NCBI GenBank assembly: GCA_937952095.1
Contig: CALFYG010000089.1
Location: forward strand, 1-64,000
DNA: 64,000 bases
Direction of reading: 5' to 3'
DNA from: an uncultured Micrococcales bacterium
GTDB lineage: Bacteria > Actinomycetota > Actinomycetes > S36-B12 > UBA10799
Shown: positions 33,227-42,886 of the stretch, piece by piece
Position numbering within the stretch: position 1 is the first letter of the stretch
How the letters are laid out: each line of letters opens with the position of its first letter
The notes under the pieces: generated by a model
Told to the model about the DNA's origin: nothing
Databases searched by the model: none
Seen by the model: the letters and a program-made list of their open reading frames with translations, nothing else
Position numbers and translations under genes: made by a program

Positions 33227-34450
33227 ATGGCGGTGTTCGAGGTCTCACGAAGAGTCCAGCGCCGCATCAGTCTGGCCGCCGACCTACCGTCCGAACACCC
33301 CCCAGTCCTTGATGAGATCAACGCGCTGGTCGATGAGTTGCCCGACCCGCAGCTGATGCACGCCGAATCCCGGGCCGGGACGTTGGCGGCGGTGGCCCGG
33401 CTCCGCAACCGTCTGGAGGCCTACCTGACCGAAACCGCCGGTGCCGCGGACGAGCACCACGACTCCCGGGTGTTGGGTGCTGGCACGACGGGGACGATGG
33501 TCGCGGTCGCCACGGGGCAGAATCCGGCGGTCGGGTCGGCCACCGTGGCCCGCGGCAACGCCCTGCAACATTTGCCGGCAGTCAGTGCCGCGTTCCGCGA
33601 CGGCAGCATCTCTGGTGCCCATGTGGCGGTGATCACCACTGAGGCGCCGCGGATCACCAGGTTCCACCTCATCGAATCCCAGGTGGTCACCATCGCGCAG
33701 ACCGTGGAACCGGCCGAACTACGCCGGCTGCTGACGTTGTTGGTGGAGCAGTGCCGTCCCGAAGCCCGCGACGACACCGCCGAACACCTCCACGCAAAAC
33801 GCGGGATCTCGCTGTCGGAGACCGCCAACGGCATGTTCCGCCTCGACGGCTACCTGGACCCGATCGCCGGGGCCGCGCTACGCGACGCCCTGGCCACCCT
33901 GATGGGCCGCACCGGACGAGACGACCGGCGCACCCCGTTGCAGCGCCGCGCCGACGCGCTCACCGACCTGACCACCGCCGGCACGGCCAACACCAACCCG
34001 CTGGGCGTCTCCCAGGTGTCCGTCATGGTGGACCTGGAAGACCTCTCATCCGACGGCGCAGTGTTGGATGACGACTCCGCGCTCGGCACCCGGATGCTCG
34101 ACCTGATCACCTGCACCGCCATCATCTCGATCATCCTGGGCACCCGCCGCGACAAAACCTTCGTCCCCCTAGCCCTCGCCCGGGGCAAACGCACCGCGAA
34201 CCACGACCAATGGCGCGCCCTGACCGCACGAGACCGTGGCTGCATCCGCTGCGGCAAAACCCCCCGATACTGCCAAGCCCACCACATCCACCACTGGCGC
34301 CACGGCGGCACAACAGACCTCAACAACCTCGTCCTGCTGTGCTCAAGATGCCACCACGACCTCCACCACGGCCACTACACCATCACCATGACCCACGGCA
34401 TCCCCCACATCACCACCACCGGCACCCGCGCACCACCCCAAACCGGCTAG
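33227..34450 (+). CDS. DUF222 / HNH endonuclease domain protein (REP13E12-like)
   Basis: 407 residues. An N-terminal DUF222 region (RLRNRLEAYLTE, VARGNALQHLPAVSAAFRDG) precedes a C-terminal HNH nuclease with zinc-binding Cys pairs: CIRCGKTPRYC, AHHIHHWRHGGTTDLNNL and CSRCHHDLHHG. This resembles the multicopy 13E12-repeat proteins of mycobacteria and related multigene families, often variable between strains. The last third uses noticeably more A (CAA, AAA, ACA, CAC runs) than neighbours, consistent with a separate history. ATG at 33227 is preferred over an upstream start at 33146. Confidence 0.85.
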   Translation: MAVFEVSRRVQRRISLAADLPSEHPPVLDEINALVDELPDPQLMHAESRAGTLAAVARLRNRLEAYLTETAGAADEHHDSRVLGAGTTGTMVAVATGQNPAVGSATVARGNALQHLPAVSAAFRDGSISGAHVAVITTEAPRITRFHLIESQVVTIAQTVEPAELRRLLTLLVEQCRPEARDDTAEHLHAKRGISLSETANGMFRLDGYLDPIAGAALRDALATLMGRTGRDDRRTPLQRRADALTDLTTAGTANTNPLGVSQVSVMVDLEDLSSDGAVLDDDSALGTRMLDLITCTAIISIILGTRRDKTFVPLALARGKRTANHDQWRALTARDRGCIRCGKTPRYCQAHHIHHWRHGGTTDLNNLVLLCSRCHHDLHHGHYTITMTHGIPHITTTGTRAPPQTG

Positions 34451-34620
34451 AAAGAGGGTCGGGCAACTGGTCACCTGGTCCCGAAGGTCCAGGGCAACAA
34501 CCGGAGAGATCGGTGGTGTTTGCGCGGGTCTAGGCAAAGACTCGTCGCGCGGGGAGTTCCTCAGGACCGCGATAACGGGCACGGGCGACGACGGCCAGCG
34601 TGACCGTCAGCCGTTCGCGC

Positions 34621-35271
34621 CTACTCGTCTCCTTCGAGCAGTCCGTCTTCACGAGCCGCGGCTTGCAGCTCGGCCTTCGTGCGCGCAGGGCGCCCGGTGG
34701 CGCGGTATTTCGCGCGCACCCGGTCGAGGTACTCCTTCGCGGTGTGCTGACTGACCCCCATCCGGCGCGCCACGGCTTTCAGCGTGAGTCCCTGCGCGTA
34801 CAGCTGAAGGGCCCGCAGTTCCTGGCCGCTCAGCTCGGGCAGGCCCGGGCTGTACATGACCTCGGCGATCTCCCGGGTCAGGATGAAGTTGCCACCGGCG
34901 ACCTCCCGCAGAAGGTTCAGGAGGTCGTCGGGTCCGGACGCCTTGGACACGTAGCCGCCGGCGCCGGCCAACAGGGCCTCCCGCAGCGCGGTGCCCCGCA
35001 CGACCGCGCTCACGAGCAGGACCGGAATACCCCGGGTCCCGAAGGCCTCCACCGTGTCCGCCGCGCGCGGGCCACCAGGGCCGAGGTCGATGTCGAGCAG
35101 GACCACGTCGAGCTCGCCGGCTCGGGCCAGTGCCTCGGCAGGGTCACCCCCCAGGTAGGTGACCCGCACGGTGGGTGCGTTGTCCCCCAACCACGCCCGC
35201 AACCCCTCGGCGAACATCAGGTGATCATCGATGATCGCTACGCGCAGGGGCTCCCCGTTCACGCGAACCAT
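34621..35271 (-). CDS. NarL/FixJ-type response regulator
   Basis: 216 residues. Receiver domain (IIDDHLMFAEGL, phospho-acceptor Asp60 in VVLLDID, Lys109 in GGYVSKASG) and a C-terminal LuxR-type helix-turn-helix (LSGQELRALQLYAQGLTLKAVARRMGVS). The HTH is slightly non-canonical in its last helix (QHTAKEYLDRVRAKYRATGR). ATG at 35271 is chosen because the receiver begins 11 residues later; codons further upstream read through intergenic sequence. The histidine kinase at 30771 is a plausible partner although they are separated by the DUF222-HNH gene and face each other. Confidence 0.88.
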   Translation of the reverse strand: MVRVNGEPLRVAIIDDHLMFAEGLRAWLGDNAPTVRVTYLGGDPAEALARAGELDVVLLDIDLGPGGPRAADTVEAFGTRGIPVLLVSAVVRGTALREALLAGAGGYVSKASGPDDLLNLLREVAGGNFILTREIAEVMYSPGLPELSGQELRALQLYAQGLTLKAVARRMGVSQHTAKEYLDRVRAKYRATGRPARTKAELQAAAREDGLLEGDE

Positions 35272-35360
35272 TGTGCCAAGGGCCTTAACAAAGCCTGTCC
35301 CCCGATTCGGTGACACGCCGGGGTGGAACGCACGGTGTCCGCTGGGCGACTGTGTGTGAC

Positions 35361-35395
35361 AGAGGGGGTGCATCGCGGGGGGGTGCACCCCCTCT
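35361..35395. promoter_or_regulatory. Perfect 12-bp inverted repeat between divergent genes
   Basis: AGAGGGGGTGCA (35361-35372) and its exact reverse complement TGCACCCCCTCT (35384-35395) surround an 11-nt loop. It lies in the 170-bp region between the response regulator (minus) and the C69 peptidase (plus), so it is at 5' ends, not 3' ends, and is unlikely to be a simple terminator. It may be an operator or an RNA hairpin in the leader of either gene. Confidence 0.5.
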
Positions 35396-35441
35396 TGATG
35401 TTTCGCTACAACCACGTGCCGCGCGGGCGCACAATGGGCGC

Positions 35442-36698
35442 ATGTGCGACACGTTCGTCTCTTTGCCCGATGCCACCACGGACGCCTCGGTGATCCTCGG
35501 GAAGAACAGCGACCGCGAGCCCAACGAGGCGCACGAGGTCGTCATGATCCCGGCTGCCGACCACGATCGGGCCCGGGTCAAGGCCACCTACCTCGACATC
35601 GCGCAGGTGTCCCACACACACGCTGTCCTGTTGTCAAAGCCCTACTGGATCTGGGGCGCCGAAATGGGCGTCAACGAGCACGGGGTGGCGATCGGCAACG
35701 AGGCGGTCTTCACGAAGGCCAAGCGGGAGAAGACGCCGGGCCTGCTCGGGATGGATCTGTTGCGCCTCGGTCTGGAGCGCGCGGCGACCGCCGACGAGGC
35801 GGTGGACGTCATCACTGCCCTGCTCGAGGCCCACGGACAGGGCGGACAGGCCGGTCACACGCACAAGCTGGAGTACGACAACAGTTTCATCGTCAGCGAT
35901 CGCACGCAGGCCTGGATCCTTGAGACCGTCGGCCGGGATTGGGCCGCGAAGCGCGTGGATCGCACCGCGTCCATCAGCAACGGCTTGACGCTCGGCTCGG
36001 TTGAACGCGCCTCCGGCGGATTGCGCGGCGAGCCTGTGACGTCGCATTCCGACTTCCTGTACACGCGGTTCTCGGACTCCGCAGCCCGGCAGTGCCGGAC
36101 CTCCGACGCCCTCAGCGCCGCGCGAGGACGCATCGACGTGCCTACGGCGATGCGCCTGCTGCGCGACCACGGTGACGTGGGCCCGGACTGGTCACCCGCC
36201 CGCGGAATCACCGGTCAGACCGTTTGCGCCCACGCCGGATTCGGTCCGATCCGGGTGGCACAGTCGACGGGCTCGATGGTCGCGCACGTCACCGCCGACG
36301 ACATCACGGTCTGGCTCACGGCGACATCCGCGCCGTGCACTTCGGTGTTCAAGCCGGTCTGGTTCGACGGCGGGTTGCCCGAATTGAAAGCACCCGGCAT
36401 GCAGTTCGACGCTCAGACCCTGTGGTGGCGCCACGAGCTGCTGCACCGGGCCACGCTGGGCAACTATCCCGAACGGGCAGCCGCCTACGCCAAGCTGCGC
36501 GACGATCTCGAGGCGGAGTTCCTGGCCGCAGCGCCGACCGCCGATGATCGCGCAGGGTTCACAGCCCGTTGTTTCTCCCAGGCCGACGAGGCGGAGGCGG
36601 CATGGCTGCAGGCGGTCAGAGCGCTCCCGGAGGCGAAGATCCCGCGGCTGTATGAACGGGCCTGGCGCACGTGGGACCGTCTGGCGGGCATGCCGTGA
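35442..36698 (+). CDS. C69-family dipeptidase (secernin-like)
   Basis: 418 residues. The protein begins MCDTFVSLPDAT with the Cys2 nucleophile of the C69/Ntn-hydrolase family, then ILGKNSDREPNE, a conserved secernin/PepD motif. GAEMGVNEHGVAIGNEA and YDNSFIVSDRTQAWILETVG are further family motifs. It cleaves dipeptides or related amides; the exact substrate is unknown. ATG at 35442 is the only start that exposes Cys2. It forms a three-gene operon with the next two genes (GTGA overlaps). Confidence 0.87.
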   Translation: MCDTFVSLPDATTDASVILGKNSDREPNEAHEVVMIPAADHDRARVKATYLDIAQVSHTHAVLLSKPYWIWGAEMGVNEHGVAIGNEAVFTKAKREKTPGLLGMDLLRLGLERAATADEAVDVITALLEAHGQGGQAGHTHKLEYDNSFIVSDRTQAWILETVGRDWAAKRVDRTASISNGLTLGSVERASGGLRGEPVTSHSDFLYTRFSDSAARQCRTSDALSAARGRIDVPTAMRLLRDHGDVGPDWSPARGITGQTVCAHAGFGPIRVAQSTGSMVAHVTADDITVWLTATSAPCTSVFKPVWFDGGLPELKAPGMQFDAQTLWWRHELLHRATLGNYPERAAAYAKLRDDLEAEFLAAAPTADDRAGFTARCFSQADEAEAAWLQAVRALPEAKIPRLYERAWRTWDRLAGMP

Positions 36699-37915
36699 CC
36701 TCCGCGGCGAAGCAGCAGGCGCTGCAGTGGGCCGAGCAGTACGTGTGCCCCGATCGGGTGCGCTTTCTGACCGCCGCCGGGATCGACCTGGTGATCGGTC
36801 GCCGCGAGGGGTACCGGCTGTGGGACCTCGATGGCCGGGAGCTTATCGACATCCATCTCAACGGAGGCGTGTTCAACCTCGGCCACCGCAATCCGCAGGT
36901 CATCGAGGCGCTGAGGGCGGCCCTGGAGACCCTCGACATCGGCAATCACCACTTCCCGAGCGTCGAGCGCGCCCAACTGGCCCATGAACTCGTCGGGCTG
37001 ACCCCGGGCATGCAGTACGCGGTCTTCGCCAGCGGGGGTGGGGAGGCGATCGATCTGGCTATCAAGAGTGCCCGCCGGGTGACAGGGCGCCGACGCATCG
37101 TGTCGGTGACCGACGCCTACCACGGACACACCGGGCTGGCCCTGGCCGCCGGGGACGAACAGGCCGCCACTGCCTTCCTGTCCCTCGACCCCGACATCGT
37201 GAGAGTGCCGTTCAACGACGCCGAGGCACTGGCTGCGGCCCTGCGGGAACCCACCGCGGCCGTCATCCTCGAAACCGTCCCGGCGACCGCCGGCTTCCCC
37301 AGGCCCTCGGACGCGTACCTGCCGGCAGTTCGCAGGTTGTGCGACGAGGCCGACGCGCTCTACATCGCCGACGAGGTGCAGACCGGCCTGGGCCGAAGCG
37401 GACGGATGTGGGGCGTGGAGTTGTTCGGCGTGGTCCCGGACATCCTCGTGACCGGCAAGGGACTGTCCGGGGGGATCTACCCCATTGCCGCCACGTTGCT
37501 CAACGAGCGCGCCGGTCAATGGCTGCAGACCGACGGCTGGGGTCATGTGTCGACCTTCGGCGGCGCCGAGCTCGGCTGTCGAGTCGCCTCCCGCGTGCTC
37601 GAGCTCACCGGCGAGGCGCTGCCGACGCTGCCGATCGATGCCTGGGCCGCAGGGTTCGCCGAACTGGCGCAGGCATACCCGCAGTGGGTCGTAGAGGTGC
37701 GCCAGACGGGGCTGATCATCGGTGTGAAGTTCGCCAACGAGATGGGCGGCATGCTGATGACCCGGCTGCTGTACGACCAGGGGGTGTGGGCGATGTTCGC
37801 GGGGTTCGACCGCTCGGTGTTGCAGGTGAAGCCGGGCCTGCTGATGAGCGACGGCGAGCGCGGGCAGGTGCTCGAGGCCTTCCATCGGGCATGCGCCGTG
37901 GCGGTGACGATGTGA
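36695..37915 (+). CDS. Class III PLP-dependent aminotransferase
   Basis: 406 residues of the ornithine/GABA/acetylornithine aminotransferase class. FASGGGEAIDLAIKSAR binds the PLP phosphate, YIADEVQTGLGRSG contains Asp226 and Glu227, and LVTGKGLSGGIYP contains the PLP Lys255. The donor and acceptor are not evident; similarity is to omega-amino acid or diaminobutyrate-type enzymes generally. GTG start overlaps the peptidase stop; its own TGA overlaps the next start. Confidence 0.87.
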   Translation: MTSAAKQQALQWAEQYVCPDRVRFLTAAGIDLVIGRREGYRLWDLDGRELIDIHLNGGVFNLGHRNPQVIEALRAALETLDIGNHHFPSVERAQLAHELVGLTPGMQYAVFASGGGEAIDLAIKSARRVTGRRRIVSVTDAYHGHTGLALAAGDEQAATAFLSLDPDIVRVPFNDAEALAAALREPTAAVILETVPATAGFPRPSDAYLPAVRRLCDEADALYIADEVQTGLGRSGRMWGVELFGVVPDILVTGKGLSGGIYPIAATLLNERAGQWLQTDGWGHVSTFGGAELGCRVASRVLELTGEALPTLPIDAWAAGFAELAQAYPQWVVEVRQTGLIIGVKFANEMGGMLMTRLLYDQGVWAMFAGFDRSVLQVKPGLLMSDGERGQVLEAFHRACAVAVTM

Positions 37916-38790
37916 GACAGACACTCGAGCAACTCGAGTCCCGGCTCGATCCCGCCCATCCGCAGGGCGTCACCGTGCTGGCCTACGGCGAGATCTCAGC
38001 GGCCCTGTTGGTGCCCGGCCTCGAGGGCAGGGTGTGCAAGCGCATGTCCGGCTTCGCCGACCACGCGATGGCGGCCGCGTACTGCGATCTGGTGACCGAG
38101 TACATCGCGGTGCTGCGCGACAACGGCGTGCGGGTCGTGGACACCGAGGTGGTTCTGCTCGACCGTCGGGGCCGCGCCCCCGTCGTATACCTGGTGCAGC
38201 CTTTGCTGGACGCCTTGGGCAACAAGATCCTGCACACCGCGGCCGACGATGAACTCACCGCCGCGATCCACACGGTGCTGGACCGGGTGTGGGCGTTGCA
38301 CCAGCGCACGGCGGCGCCCGAGGTCGCGATCGACGCGCAGTTGTCCAACTGGTCCTTCAGCGACCCCGATGATCCGGTGTTGCTGGACGTGGGCACGCCT
38401 TTCGTCCGGCAGGCCGGGGCTCACGCCTTCGATCAGGAGATCCTGCTGTCCGCCGTCCCGCCCGGGATCCGCGCCTACTACCGGCGCAAGGGGACGGCCT
38501 CGGAATACATGGACGACTACTTCGCGCCCCGCCTGGTGGCGGTGGACCTGCTGGGCAACTTCATCAAGGAGTCCGCGGTGCCCCGCCTGCCCGAGGGGAT
38601 CGTCGCAGCCAACGAGTGGCTGACCGCGCACGACCTCGACCCCATCGAGCGGGCCGAGGTCGACGACTACTACAAGCAGGACGCCTCCACCCTGGAATTG
38701 TTCCTGCGGGTGCGTCGACTCGACCGGGCGGCCAAGCGGCTGCTGCGCCGGGAGTACGACTTCATCCTTCCCGGGAAGGTGGAGCGCTAG
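37912..38790 (+). CDS. Uncharacterised protein with kinase-like (APH-type) motifs
   Basis: 292 residues, not recognised with certainty. Features suggest a divergent protein-kinase/aminoglycoside-phosphotransferase fold: VTVLAYGEISAALLV (glycine-loop-like), RVCKRM with Lys43, YLVQPLLD (hinge), a catalytic-loop-like DAQLSNWSF (Asp141, Asn146) and LLDVGTP (Asp159) in the place of the metal-binding Asp. A highly basic helix near the end (RRLDRAAKRLLRREYD) follows. It is translationally coupled to the aminotransferase, so it may phosphorylate a small molecule in the same pathway (inference). Confidence 0.55.
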   Translation: MRQTLEQLESRLDPAHPQGVTVLAYGEISAALLVPGLEGRVCKRMSGFADHAMAAAYCDLVTEYIAVLRDNGVRVVDTEVVLLDRRGRAPVVYLVQPLLDALGNKILHTAADDELTAAIHTVLDRVWALHQRTAAPEVAIDAQLSNWSFSDPDDPVLLDVGTPFVRQAGAHAFDQEILLSAVPPGIRAYYRRKGTASEYMDDYFAPRLVAVDLLGNFIKESAVPRLPEGIVAANEWLTAHDLDPIERAEVDDYYKQDASTLELFLRVRRLDRAAKRLLRREYDFILPGKVER

Positions 38791-38825
38791 AAGCGGGCAG
38801 GGGCGTGCGCAAGTAGCCTTGCCAC

Positions 38826-40442
38826 GTGCGCGGATTCGATCGGCGGCTGCTGACCTACGCCCGATCCACGCGCGCTTTCCTCATCGCCAGCGTCGCGGTG
38901 CAGTCCCTGCAGGCCGTGCTCATCGTCATCCAGGCCCTGCTGATCGCCACGATCATCGTGCAGGCCTTCACCGAGGGCGCGACGCTCGCGCAGGTCATGC
39001 CCCGGGTGGTGCAGTTGGCGGTCGTGATCGGCCTGCGCTCGCTGACCGCGTTCTTCGCTGAGTGGCTGGCCCACCGCACAGCCGCCACCGCGATGAGCGA
39101 GCTGCGGATGGCTGCCTGGCGCCACATGATGAGCCTGGGGCCGGCGTGGCTGTCGAACCAGCGCACCGGTGAGCTCGCACAGTTGCTCGTGCGCGGGATC
39201 GGGGGGCTCGAGGCCTACTACGCGCGCTACCTGCCGCAGCTGGTCTTGGCCGTCGTCGTGCCGTTGATCGTAGGCGTCGCGATCCTCACCCAGGACCTGC
39301 TCGCCGCGGTGATCGTGGCGCTGACGGTCCCGCTCATCCCCGTGTTCATGATCCTCGTCGGCTGGGTGAGCCAGGCCCGTGTCGACAAGCAGTGGCGCTG
39401 GCTGTCGGTGCTGGGCAACCACTTCCTGGATGTGGTCGAGGGTCTGCCCACCCTGAAGGCGTTCAACCGTGCGCAGCACCAGGTCGGCCAGATCCGTCGG
39501 GTCGGGGACGAGCACCGGCAGGCCACCATGGGCGTTCTGCGGATCACGTTCCTGTCTGCCCTCGTGCTCGAACTGCTGTCGACGCTTTCCGTCGCGCTGA
39601 TCGCCGTGTCCATCGGCGTGCGGCTCGTGGACGGCGACATGACCCTGATGGCCGGGCTGTCCGTGCTGATCCTGGCGCCAGAGGTGTACCTGCCGCTGCG
39701 GATGGTGGGGCAGCACTTCCATGCCGCTGCCGAGGGTGCCGATGCCGCGGACCGGGTCTTCGCCATCATGGCGCAGGCGCCGCCGTCGAAGGGGTCCGCC
39801 GACCTTGTCACCGCCGACGCCGACCTGAGTCTGCGTGACGTGTCGCTGGCCTACGGCGACGATCCTGTGGTCAGCGGTCTGTCGGCCACGATCCCCGCCG
39901 GACGGATCACGGTCATCAATGGGCCGTCGGGTGCGGGTAAGACCACCGTGCTCAATGCGCTGCTCGGGTTCCTCACACCCCGCGAGGGAGAGGTCCTGAT
40001 CGGCGCGCAGGACCTTGTGGATATCGACGTGCGGCAGTGGTGGGAACACGTGGCCTGGGTCCCGCAGTCGCCGCAACTGCTGCCCACGACCCTGCGGGAG
40101 AACCTGACTCTGGGTCAGGACGTGGATGTCGCCGAGGTGTTGGCGCAGACGCGGCTCGCGCACTGGGTCGCCGGCCTTCCCGACGGGCTGGACACGGTGG
40201 TGGGGGAGGGCGGACGGCCGGTGTCGGTCGGCCAGGCGCGGCGCATCGCACTGTCCCGGGCCCTGCTGCGGCGAGCCCGCGTTCTCATGCTCGACGAACC
40301 GACGGCCGGGGTCGACCCGGAGTCCGAGGCCGCGATCATCGATGTGCTGCGCGAGGTGGATGCCACGGTTGTCGTGGTCGGGCACCGGTCGGCGATCAAC
40401 GACATCGCGGACCACACCGTCTCGGTGGGGGTGGTCGTGTGA
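38826..40442 (+). CDS. cydD: ABC transporter for cytochrome bd assembly, CydD-like
   Basis: 538 residues. N-terminal six-helix exporter domain and ABC ATPase: Walker A GPSGAGKTT (about 366-374), a variant signature VSVGQARRIALSRALL in place of LSGGQ, and Walker B RVLMLDEPTAG near 485-495. It pairs with the following cydC to form the heterodimeric thiol/heme-linked exporter needed for cytochrome bd assembly. The GTG at 38826 is 6 nt after TAGCCT, so it is probably leaderless. The partner oxidase cydAB is at the start of the window. Confidence 0.9.
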   Translation: MRGFDRRLLTYARSTRAFLIASVAVQSLQAVLIVIQALLIATIIVQAFTEGATLAQVMPRVVQLAVVIGLRSLTAFFAEWLAHRTAATAMSELRMAAWRHMMSLGPAWLSNQRTGELAQLLVRGIGGLEAYYARYLPQLVLAVVVPLIVGVAILTQDLLAAVIVALTVPLIPVFMILVGWVSQARVDKQWRWLSVLGNHFLDVVEGLPTLKAFNRAQHQVGQIRRVGDEHRQATMGVLRITFLSALVLELLSTLSVALIAVSIGVRLVDGDMTLMAGLSVLILAPEVYLPLRMVGQHFHAAAEGADAADRVFAIMAQAPPSKGSADLVTADADLSLRDVSLAYGDDPVVSGLSATIPAGRITVINGPSGAGKTTVLNALLGFLTPREGEVLIGAQDLVDIDVRQWWEHVAWVPQSPQLLPTTLRENLTLGQDVDVAEVLAQTRLAHWVAGLPDGLDTVVGEGGRPVSVGQARRIALSRALLRRARVLMLDEPTAGVDPESEAAIIDVLREVDATVVVVGHRSAINDIADHTVSVGVVV

Positions 40443-42055
40443 TCCTGCGCGATCCGGCCGTGACCCGGCTGCGGGAGATCTACCGTCCCGCCTCGGGTCG
40501 CCTGTGGTTGGCCGCCTTCCTCGGGGCGCTGGCCCTCGGGTGCTCGGTCGGGCTGATCGCCGCGAGCGCATGGCTGATCTCGCGCGCCTGGGAGCAGCCC
40601 CCGATCCTGTTCCTGCAGGTGGCGGTGGTCAGCGTCCGCGCCTTCGGCATCGGCCGTGGCGTGTTCCGTTACGCCGAGCGTCTGGTCAGCCACCAGGCCG
40701 CGTTCCGCTCGCTCGTGGACCTGCGGGTCGCGCTCTACGAGCGGCTCATCCCTCTGGCCCCGGCGGGCCTGCCGGCCTTCAAGCGCGGGGACCTACTGCG
40801 CAGGATGGTCGACGACGTCGAGGCGATGGCGGACCTGAGCCTGCGCGTGATGTTGCCGATCTTCTCGGCGATCCTCGTGGGGACCGGCTCGGTGATCCTC
40901 TGTGCGTGGCTCCTTCCCACGGCCGGTGTGATCATGGCCGTCATGCTGCTGCTCGGCGGCATCGTCGTGCCGGCGGTCATCATCTGGTCGTCCGGGCGGG
41001 GTCAGGCCGTGCAGGCCCCGTTGCAGGCCGAGCTGTCGTCCGAGGTGCTCACCGCCCTGCACGCCGGGCCAGAGCTGATGGTGCTCGGCGCCGACGACGA
41101 GTACGCGCGGCGCATCGCGGACGTCGACCACCGGCTGACCTCGGCCATGCGACGCACCGCCGTCGGCTCGGCGCTGTCGTCGGCGCTGGGGATCCTGATC
41201 CAGGGTGCGGCGGTGATCGCGATGATCCTGGTGGCGGTCCCGGCGGTGCGAAACGGGGATCTGCGCGGGGTCAACCTGGCGGTTCTCGTACTGCTTCCGC
41301 TGGCGGCCTACGAGGCGGTCGCGGTGCTCGCCCCGTCGGCCCTTGCGGCCATCCGCGTGCGGGCGGCGGCCGGGCGTCTCGTGGAGATCCTGGATGCCGT
41401 GCCGCCTGTCGGCGAGCCCACGTCGCCGCAGGTCGGCTCCGGCACGGCGATCGAGGTGGCGGGCCTGCGTGCGCAGTACCCGACGGGGCCCGTGGCCGTT
41501 CGCAACGTGGGCTTCACCCTGCCGCAGGGGCGGCGTGTCGGTCTGGTGGGGGAGTCTGGTTCGGGCAAGTCGACCGTGCTGAACGTACTGGCGGCCTACC
41601 TCGGCTATCAGGGCCGGGCGGCGCTCGGCGACGTGGAGATCGCCGACCAGGCCGGGGACGAGGTGCGCGGGCAGGTGTTGTGGACGCCCCAGATCCCCCA
41701 CGTGTTCGACGCCGATGTGGCGGCCAATCTGCGCATGGCCAAGCCTGATGCCACGGACGAGCAGTTGCGGTCCGCGCTCGAGGCCGTCGGGCTGCCGCTG
41801 GAACTCGACCGGGCCGTCGGCCAGCACGGCGCGACGTTGTCGGGTGGCGAGCGGCAGCGGCTGGGTCTGGCACGCGCGGTTCTCGCCGATCATCCTGTGC
41901 TGCTACTCGACGAGCCGACCGAACACCTGGACCCCCCGACGGCCGCCGGGGTGCTGGCGACCATCGAGCGGGTGAGCGCTGGACGGTCCCTGGTGGTCGT
42001 CACCCATCGACCGATCGAGTGGCTCGATGCGCACGTCGAGGTGCGGGTGCCGTGA
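40439..42055 (+). CDS. cydC: ABC transporter for cytochrome bd assembly, CydC-like
   Basis: 538 residues. Exporter-type membrane domain with [21 protein letters not shown], a motif I associate with CydC, then the ATPase: Walker [10 protein letters not shown] (about 371-379), canonical signature [17 protein letters not shown] and Walker [13 protein letters not shown]. Unlike CydD the signature is canonical, giving one canonical and one degenerate site as in many heterodimeric exporters. It overlaps cydD by 4 nt and ung by 4 nt. Confidence 0.9.
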   Translation: MILRDPAVTRLREIYRPASGRLWLAAFLGALALGCSVGLIAASAWLISRAWEQPPILFLQVAVVSVRAFGIGRGVFRYAERLVSHQAAFRSLVDLRVALYERLIPLAPAGLPAFKRGDLLRRMVDDVEAMADLSLRVMLPIFSAILVGTGSVILCAWLLPTAGVIMAVMLLLGGIVVPAVIIWSSGRGQAVQAPLQAELSSEVLTALHAGPELMVLGADDEYARRIADVDHRLTSAMRRTAVGSALSSALGILIQGAAVIAMILVAVPAVRNGDLRGVNLAVLVLLPLAAYEAVAVLAPSALAAIRVRAAAGRLVEILDAVPPVGEPTSPQVGSGTAIEVAGLRAQYPTGPVAVRNVGFTLPQGRRVGLVGESGSGKSTVLNVLAAYLGYQGRAALGDVEIADQAGDEVRGQVLWTPQIPHVFDADVAANLRMAKPDATDEQLRSALEAVGLPLELDRAVGQHGATLSGGERQRLGLARAVLADHPVLLLDEPTEHLDPPTAAGVLATIERVSAGRSLVVVTHRPIEWLDAHVEVRVP

Positions 42056-42717
42056 AGCCCCTGGCACAGATCATCGACCCGGGGTGGGCGACTGCTCTCG
42101 CTCCGGTCGAGCCGCAGATCCGCGCGATGGGTGACTTCCTTCGCGCCCAGCCCGCATATCTGCCTGCGGGCGCGGACGTGCTGCGGGCCTTCACGTACCC
42201 CTTCGACGCGGCCGAGGTCCTGATCGTCGGCCAGGATCCGTACCCGACGCCGGGGCATCCGATCGGGTTGAGTTTCGCCGTGGCTCCGGACGTGCGGCCC
42301 CTTCCGCCGAGCCTGGTCAACATCTACACCGAGTTGGTGTCCGACCTAGGCGTTCCGATGCCCTCCACCGGCGACCTGCGGCCGTGGGCGCAGCGGGGGG
42401 TGGTGCTGCTCAACAGGGTGCTCACTGTGGCGCCAGGCAGATCCGCGTCGCACCGCGGCAAGGGCTGGGAGCCGATCACCGAGCACGCGATCCGTGCGCT
42501 GGCCGCCAGGGATCGTCCTCTGGTCGCGATCCTGTGGGGACGCGACGCCCAGACACTCACCCCGATCCTTCGCGACCACGGGGTGCCGGTTCTGACCAGC
42601 GTGCATCCGAGCCCGCTTTCGGCCCACCGGGGGTTCTTCGGATCCCGGCCCTTCAGCCGCGCCAACACCGCACTTGTCGAGCAGGGGGGCTCGGCCATCG
42701 ACTGGTCACTGCCCTGA
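42052..42717 (+). CDS. ung: Uracil-DNA glycosylase, family 1
   Basis: 221 residues. The water-activating motif GQDPYPTPG (Asp62) and the [18 protein letters not shown] loop (His185) are the two diagnostic family 1 motifs; [12 protein letters not shown] contains the uracil-binding Asn. It removes uracil from DNA in base-excision repair. GTG start overlaps the cydC stop, so it is cotranscribed with the transporter. A terminator hairpin follows. Confidence 0.95.
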   Translation: MKPLAQIIDPGWATALAPVEPQIRAMGDFLRAQPAYLPAGADVLRAFTYPFDAAEVLIVGQDPYPTPGHPIGLSFAVAPDVRPLPPSLVNIYTELVSDLGVPMPSTGDLRPWAQRGVVLLNRVLTVAPGRSASHRGKGWEPITEHAIRALAARDRPLVAILWGRDAQTLTPILRDHGVPVLTSVHPSPLSAHRGFFGSRPFSRANTALVEQGGSAIDWSLP

Positions 42718-42748
42718 CGCGGCTGGCTGGGTCATCCGCGAGCACTCC

Positions 42749-42772
42749 GGACTTCGGGGATCACCGAAGTCC
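42749..42772 (+). terminator. Terminator after the cydDC-ung operon
   Basis: A 9-bp perfect stem (GGACTTCGG / CCGAAGTCC) with a 6-nt loop, 31 nt after the ung stop. Confidence 0.65.
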
Positions 42773-42886
42773 TCACGCCTGGGGTGGGGTTCGTCGGGGT
42801 CAACTTCTGCTCAAAGTCGCCGCGCCCCGGGTGCACGGGCACCCTCTGGCACGCTAACGTCGTGGCTCCCCAGCGAAAGGAACGCA

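Noticed and set aside
33227..34450. Restriction-modification or homing endonuclease system
   Set aside because: The HNH protein is of the common DUF222/13E12 family, with no methyltransferase or specificity gene nearby and no host-gene interruption.
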